Source: Planctomycetia bacterium (GTDB lineage: Bacteria > Planctomycetota > Planctomycetia > Gemmatales > Gemmataceae). Taken from it: a stretch of 10,082 nucleotides of DNA. The DNA is taken from assembly GCA_005773755.1 (NCBI GenBank), contig SXHE01000203.1, positions 1 to 10,082 on the forward strand, written 5' to 3'. Below the pieces are notes generated by a model. It searched no databases and had not been told where the DNA came from. It was given only the letters and a program-made list of their open reading frames with translations. Positions 6,939 to 10,082 of this stretch are shown here, in pieces. The translations under genes and the position numbers were made by a program. Each line of letters starts with the position of its first letter. The stretch's first letter is position 1.

Positions 6939-8150
6939 ATGCACCGTCACGCTGTGATTCTCGCAACCCTTCTGTTCGGCTCCGCGACTGGCACGGCTCG
7001 CGCCGCGGAGCCGGACGGGTACGAAACCGTTGCGCTGCCGTTCTTCAAGGCGCACTGCCTCCGGTGCCACGACGGCAAGCAGCAGAAGGGCGAGTTCCGG
7101 CTCGACACGCTGTCGCGCGACTTCGGGTCGCAGCAGACCGCGGAACGGTGGGCAGAGGTGCTCTTCCGAATCAACTCGGGCGAGATGCCGCCCAAAAAGG
7201 AACCACAGCCGAAGGCCGAAGAACTCGGCAAGGTCGCCGAGTGGCTCTCGGCGCGCCTGAAGGAGGGCGAGGCCGCTCGGATGGCGAAACGCGGCCCGGT
7301 CACGCACTACCGGTTGAGCCGCGACGAGTACGGGCACACCGTCCACGACCTGCTCGGCGTCTACTTCGACGTCACGGTGCCGGGGGCGTTCAACGACGAC
7401 CCGCGCCGGCACGGGTTCGACCGCATCGGCTCGGTGCTGTCTCTGTCGCCGTCGCACGTCGAGAGGTACTACCGCGCCGCGGAGACGGTCCTCGACCGTG
7501 CGTTCCCCGTTCAACAACCGAAGTCCGTGGTCGTGCGCCGGTCCGCGGACGACGGCAAGTGGAAGGACCGGGGCGATCCGGGGCCGGAGCGGTGGCTGCT
7601 GTGGCCCGACAGCGGCCGCCCGGCGTTCGACGTGAAGACCGCCGGGCGCTACCGCGTCCGTGTTCAGCTCAGCGGGCTGCCGTCGTTCAAGGGGCGGCTG
7701 CCGCACCTCGCGCTGTGGCACAACGGGCTGAAGCGGGCGGTCGTCGGCCGCGACGTGCTCGCGCCCGAGGACAAACCCACCCTTGTCGAGATCGAGGCGT
7801 TCCTGCCCGAAGGCAGTTTCGCCGTACGGAACGAATCTCCCGGCACGTTCTCCGACGGCCACACCCTCAGCAACACGCAGTTCACGTTCCGCTCGATCGC
7901 AACCACGCGCCAGAACCGGCCCACCGGGTACCAGTTGTTCACCCCCGAAGGGCAAACGGTCTACCCGACGCTGATGGTCGACTGGGTCGAACTCGAAGGG
8001 CCGATTCTCACCGACGCGGACCGGCAGAAGCGCGACGGCCTGATCCCCGCGAAGGACGGCGACCTCGCCGCGGCCCGCGAGTGCCTCACCCGGTTCGCGT
8101 CCCGCGCGTGGCGGCGGCCGGCGGGCGAGGCCACGTGGACCGGTACGTGA
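6939..8150 (+). CDS. 5' piece of the split cytochrome gene: haem domain, DUF1587, beta-rich region
   Basis: 403 codons as read. A signal peptide covers residues 1-23 (cleavage after ARAA or nearby). The planctomycete cytochrome domain (PF07635-like) follows, with a haem-attachment site CLRCH at residues 40-44 and a possible distal Met in SGEMPPKK (Met83). DUF1587 is recognisable from HYRLSRDEYGHTVHDLLGV (123-141). A beta-rich segment around 235-335 starts with AGRYRVRVQLSG and looks like a carbohydrate-binding or jelly-roll insert. DUF1595 begins at ARECLTRFASRAWRRP just before the frame break. The last few residues (TWTGT) are out of frame with the family. If made alone this piece would be a secreted monohaem protein lacking the C-terminal domains. 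Confidence 0.8.
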   Translation: MHRHAVILATLLFGSATGTARAAEPDGYETVALPFFKAHCLRCHDGKQQKGEFRLDTLSRDFGSQQTAERWAEVLFRINSGEMPPKKEPQPKAEELGKVAEWLSARLKEGEAARMAKRGPVTHYRLSRDEYGHTVHDLLGVYFDVTVPGAFNDDPRRHGFDRIGSVLSLSPSHVERYYRAAETVLDRAFPVQQPKSVVVRRSADDGKWKDRGDPGPERWLLWPDSGRPAFDVKTAGRYRVRVQLSGLPSFKGRLPHLALWHNGLKRAVVGRDVLAPEDKPTLVEIEAFLPEGSFAVRNESPGTFSDGHTLSNTQFTFRSIATTRQNRPTGYQLFTPEGQTVYPTLMVDWVELEGPILTDADRQKRDGLIPAKDGDLAAARECLTRFASRAWRRPAGEATWTGT

Positions 8151-9310
8151 GGCTGCTGCAAGCCGAGATGAAGGCCGGCGAGCCGTTCCGGTCGGCGTAC
8201 CGGACGGCAATGGTCGCGGTGCTGACGTCGAAGAACTTCTACTACCTCGAAGAGGGCGAGCCGGGCAAACGGCGGGACACCGTCACGGACTGGGAGCTGG
8301 CGTCGCGGCTGTCGTACTTCCTCTGGAGCTCGATGCCCGACGAGGAACTGTTTGCCGCGGCCCGCGCCGGCACGCTGTCGAAGCCCGACGGGCTGCGTGC
8401 CCAGCTCACCCGCATGCTCGGCGACGAGAAGGCCGGCCGCTTCGCCGACTCGTTCCCGAAGCAGTGGCTGCAACTGCACCGGGTCGGCCAGTTCCCGCCG
8501 GACCCGGAACTGTACCCGGATTACGACAAGTGGCTCGAGCAGAGCATGGTGTTCGAAACCACGCTGTACTTCGGCACGGTCTTCAAGGAGAACCGGTCGA
8601 TCCGAGAGTTCCTGGTGTCCGACTGGACGATCCTCAACCCGCGGCTCGCGATGCACTACGGCCTGCCCGCGCTCCAGGGGACTGAGTTCCGGCGCGTGAC
8701 GTTGCGGCCGGAGGACCATCGCGGCGGGCTGCTGACGCACACGTCCGTGCTCTCGCTCTCGTCGGACGGCACCCGCCACCGCCCGGTGCACCGCGGGGTT
8801 TGGGTGTCGGAGGCGGTCTTCGGCCGCACGCCGCCGCCCCCGCCGCCGAACGTCGAGCCGCTCGAGCCGACGCCGAGCAGCAAGCCGAAGGCGACGATCC
8901 GCCAGCAACTGGAAGCGCACGCGACGCACGCCACGTGCGCGTCGTGCCACCGGAAGATCGACCCGCTCGGGCTGGCGTTCGACAACTACGACGCGATCGG
9001 CCGGTGGCGGGTCCGCGAGCAGGTTCAGGGCGGCCGCGGCGACGACCCGCCGGTGAACGCCCGCGGCGCGCTCCCGGACGGCCGGGCGTTCGACGGCCCT
9101 GACACGTTCAAGAAGTTGCTGGCGGACGACCTGGACCGGTTCGCCGAGGCGTTCGTGGAGCAACTCGCGACGTACGCCCTGCGGCGGGTGATGACGCTCG
9201 ACGACGCGCCGCACATCAAGGCCGTCGCCGCGGCGGGCAAGAAGGATGGCTACAAGCTCAGGACCCTCGTCGAGCACCTCGTGACCTCCGACCTGTTCCG
9301 CAAACGGTAG
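8135..9310 (+). CDS. 3' piece of the split cytochrome gene: DUF1592, DUF1588 with second CxxCH, DUF1585
   Basis: This frame carries the family from VDRYVRLLQAEM onward. It holds DUF1592 (VLTSKNFYYLEE, ASRLSYFLWSSMPDEEL), then DUF1588 (HRGGLLTHTSVLSL, RHRPVHRGVW, the PPPPPPNVEP run and a second CxxCH haem-type site, CASCHRKIDPLGLAFDNYD, at 8936-8950). It closes with DUF1585 (LPDGRAFDGPDTF through LVTSDLFRKR). If translated separately it could start at GTG 8135, GTG 8147 or ATG 8168. None has a convincing ribosome binding site and no signal peptide is present, so a haem protein could not be exported from it. It is best regarded as the second half of one gene. Confidence 0.75.
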   Translation: MDRYVRLLQAEMKAGEPFRSAYRTAMVAVLTSKNFYYLEEGEPGKRRDTVTDWELASRLSYFLWSSMPDEELFAAARAGTLSKPDGLRAQLTRMLGDEKAGRFADSFPKQWLQLHRVGQFPPDPELYPDYDKWLEQSMVFETTLYFGTVFKENRSIREFLVSDWTILNPRLAMHYGLPALQGTEFRRVTLRPEDHRGGLLTHTSVLSLSSDGTRHRPVHRGVWVSEAVFGRTPPPPPPNVEPLEPTPSSKPKATIRQQLEAHATHATCASCHRKIDPLGLAFDNYDAIGRWRVREQVQGGRGDDPPVNARGALPDGRAFDGPDTFKKLLADDLDRFAEAFVEQLATYALRRVMTLDDAPHIKAVAAAGKKDGYKLRTLVEHLVTSDLFRKR

Positions 9311-9474
9311 CCCGAACCGGTCGGGGGGCCGTCGCAGGTGGCGGGTCCGATTCCGCGCCCGCTCGTGAAGAACTACTCGCAACAACCCGGCGATGCCGGT
9401 ATGCTCTTGTTCTGCCGGCCTTCGGATTGCGACCCCGCCTGCGCCCGCCACCCTACCCCGTCTCGGATGCCGAC
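9311..9474. other. Intergenic gap with a weak hairpin after the cytochrome gene
   Basis: 164 bp between the cytochrome gene and the DUF1501 gene, the longest gap on the plus strand after 1434. CCCGA (9311-9315) pairs with TCGGG (9321-9325) directly after the stop codon, but no T-run follows, so a factor-independent terminator is doubtful. No clear -35/-10 pair was found. The gap length leaves open whether DUF1501 belongs to the same transcript or has its own promoter. Confidence 0.35.
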
Positions 9475-10082
9475 ATGATCTCCGTACTCGCAAGCGAGAC
9501 TTCCGCGACCGCCCGCCCCTCGCGCCGGGAACTCCTCACGATCGGCGCGCTGGGGCTGGGCGGCCTGTCGCTCCCGGGCCTGTTGAGGGCGGAACAAGCC
9601 GCCGGAATCCGCACGTCCCACAAGGCCGTCATCATGATTTACATGGTGGGCGCGCCGCCGCACCAGGACATGTACGACCTGAAAATGGACGCGCCCGAGG
9701 AGATCCGCGGCGAGTTCAAGCCGATCAACACCAAAGTGCCCGGCATCCAGTTCTGCGAGCACCTGCCGAAACTCGCCTCGATCGCGGACAAGTTGATCCC
9801 GCTCCGCTCGGTCCACGGGTCGCCCAGCGGCGACCACGACTCGTTCATCTGCTACACCGGCCGCACGGTGCAGAAGCAACCGCCGGGCGGCTGGCCGTCA
9901 CTCGGCTCGACCGTCTCGAAGGTGCTCGGCGGGTCGAACCCGTCGATGCCGCCGTTCGTCGGGTTGGCCCCCGACGCGGGCCACCCGCCGTACGGGTCGC
10001 CCGGCCACCCGGGGTTCCTCGGCGTCGCGCACGCCGCGTTCCGGCCGTCGGGGCCGATCCGCGCGAACCTGGCGATGAACCC
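9475..10082 (+). CDS. DUF1501 domain protein, Tat-exported (N-terminal part; runs off right edge)
   Basis: 202 codons are visible from ATG 9475. A twin-arginine signal peptide lies at residues 16-38: Arg17-Arg18 in PSRRELLTIGALGLGG, then LSLPGLLRA. The mature part has the expected DUF1501 (PF07394) opening, KAVIMIYMVGAPPHQDMYDL, followed by RGEFKPINTKVPGIQFCEHLP, PLRSVHGSPSGDHDSF and the CYTGR motif. The family is usually about 450-480 residues, so more than half is missing. DUF1501 proteins are, as I recall, related to the sulfatase/alkaline phosphatase fold, and in planctomycetes they usually follow a DUF1549/DUF1553 cytochrome gene. Here the upstream cytochrome is of the DUF1592 type, so the true partner may lie beyond the window. 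There is no strong ribosome binding site (only GGATG at 9465-9469), but the Tat motif position supports this start. Confidence 0.92.
   Translation, partial: MISVLASETSATARPSRRELLTIGALGLGGLSLPGLLRAEQAAGIRTSHKAVIMIYMVGAPPHQDMYDLKMDAPEEIRGEFKPINTKVPGIQFCEHLPKLASIADKLIPLRSVHGSPSGDHDSFICYTGRTVQKQPPGGWPSLGSTVSKVLGGSNPSMPPFVGLAPDAGHPPYGSPGHPGFLGVAHAAFRPSGPIRANLAMN

Larger units (their letters stand above)
6939..9310 (+). pseudogene. Planctomycete cytochrome c / DUF1587-1595-1592-1588-1585 protein, frameshifted near 8130
   Basis: The two frames together encode one complete member of the large planctomycete family that begins with a haem-binding domain and ends in DUF1585. The first frame runs from ATG 6939 to a TGA at 8148-8150. 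The second continues the family without any gap from about 8129 to the TAG at 9308-9310. One extra base near 8132-8133 would turn GAGGCCACGTGGAC into GAG-GCC-GAC-GTG-GAC, encoding EADVDRYV, which is what this region of DUF1595 should read. The repaired gene has a whole number of codons (790 residues), a normal length. Both halves keep normal codon use and family motifs, so the break is either very recent or a sequence error. There is no long homopolymer or obvious slippery heptamer. The protein should be periplasmic and pass electrons, in partnership with DUF1552. The enzyme activity of the family is not known to me. Confidence 0.85.

Noticed and set aside
7064..8128. Upstream part of the second-frame open reading frame as an extension of the 3' cytochrome piece
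   Set aside because: Before about 8129 this frame encodes Arg/Ala/Pro-rich shadow sequence, while the other frame carries the haem site and DUF1587.
8120..8150. Programmed ribosomal frameshift in the cytochrome gene
   Set aside because: No slippery heptamer and no evident downstream pseudoknot were seen, and I know of no programmed shift in this family. A missing base explains the data more simply.
9311..9325. Rho-independent terminator after the cytochrome gene
   Set aside because: The CCGA-type stem is only 5 bp and is followed by Gs and Cs, not Ts.
9373..9879. Minus-strand open frame opposite the DUF1501 start
   Set aside because: The plus strand shows a Tat signal peptide and conserved DUF1501 motifs. 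The antisense translation has no features of its own.

Overview
The window is GC-rich bacterial DNA whose codons mostly end in G or C. It almost certainly comes from a planctomycete, most likely the Gemmata/Gemmataceae group. That assignment rests on gene content: a DUF1552 (HXXSHH) protein, a planctomycete-type cytochrome protein of the DUF1587/1595/1592/1588/1585 architecture, a DUF1501 protein, a secreted protein with ten leucine-rich repeats, and many export signals. No database search was possible.

Layout. (1) Positions 1-904, minus strand: the first 301 residues of a secreted alpha/beta hydrolase that leads into what looks like the start of a sialate O-acetylesterase-type region and runs off the left edge. 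(2) 905-1433: a 529-bp divergent intergenic region with a perfect 9-bp inverted repeat (1154-1162 / 1179-1187). (3) 1434-6901, plus strand: four tightly packed genes. They are a Tat-exported DUF1552 protein, an unrecognised exported protein overlapping it by 4 nt (GTGA), an exported SMP-30/gluconolactonase-like protein, and an SGNH-like esterase fused to an LRR domain. (4) 6939-9310: the multi-domain cytochrome protein, split into two frames near 8130 by what looks like one missing base. (5) 9311-9474: a gap. (6) 9475 to the right edge: the N-terminal part of a Tat-exported DUF1501 protein.

How the genes may work together. Every gene product carries an export signal, and spacing within 1434-9310 is an overlap or 23-37 nt, so a single transcription unit is plausible. 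In planctomycetes, DUF1552 and DUF1592-type cytochrome genes are usually direct neighbours. Here three genes sit between them: the unknown repeat protein, the lactonase-like protein and the esterase-LRR protein. One inference, not proven, is a periplasmic or cell-surface module that de-esterifies and oxidises a carbohydrate. In that reading the haem protein takes electrons, the lactonase opens the resulting lactone, and the esterases remove acyl groups. No RNA gene, CRISPR array, insertion sequence or phage gene was seen.
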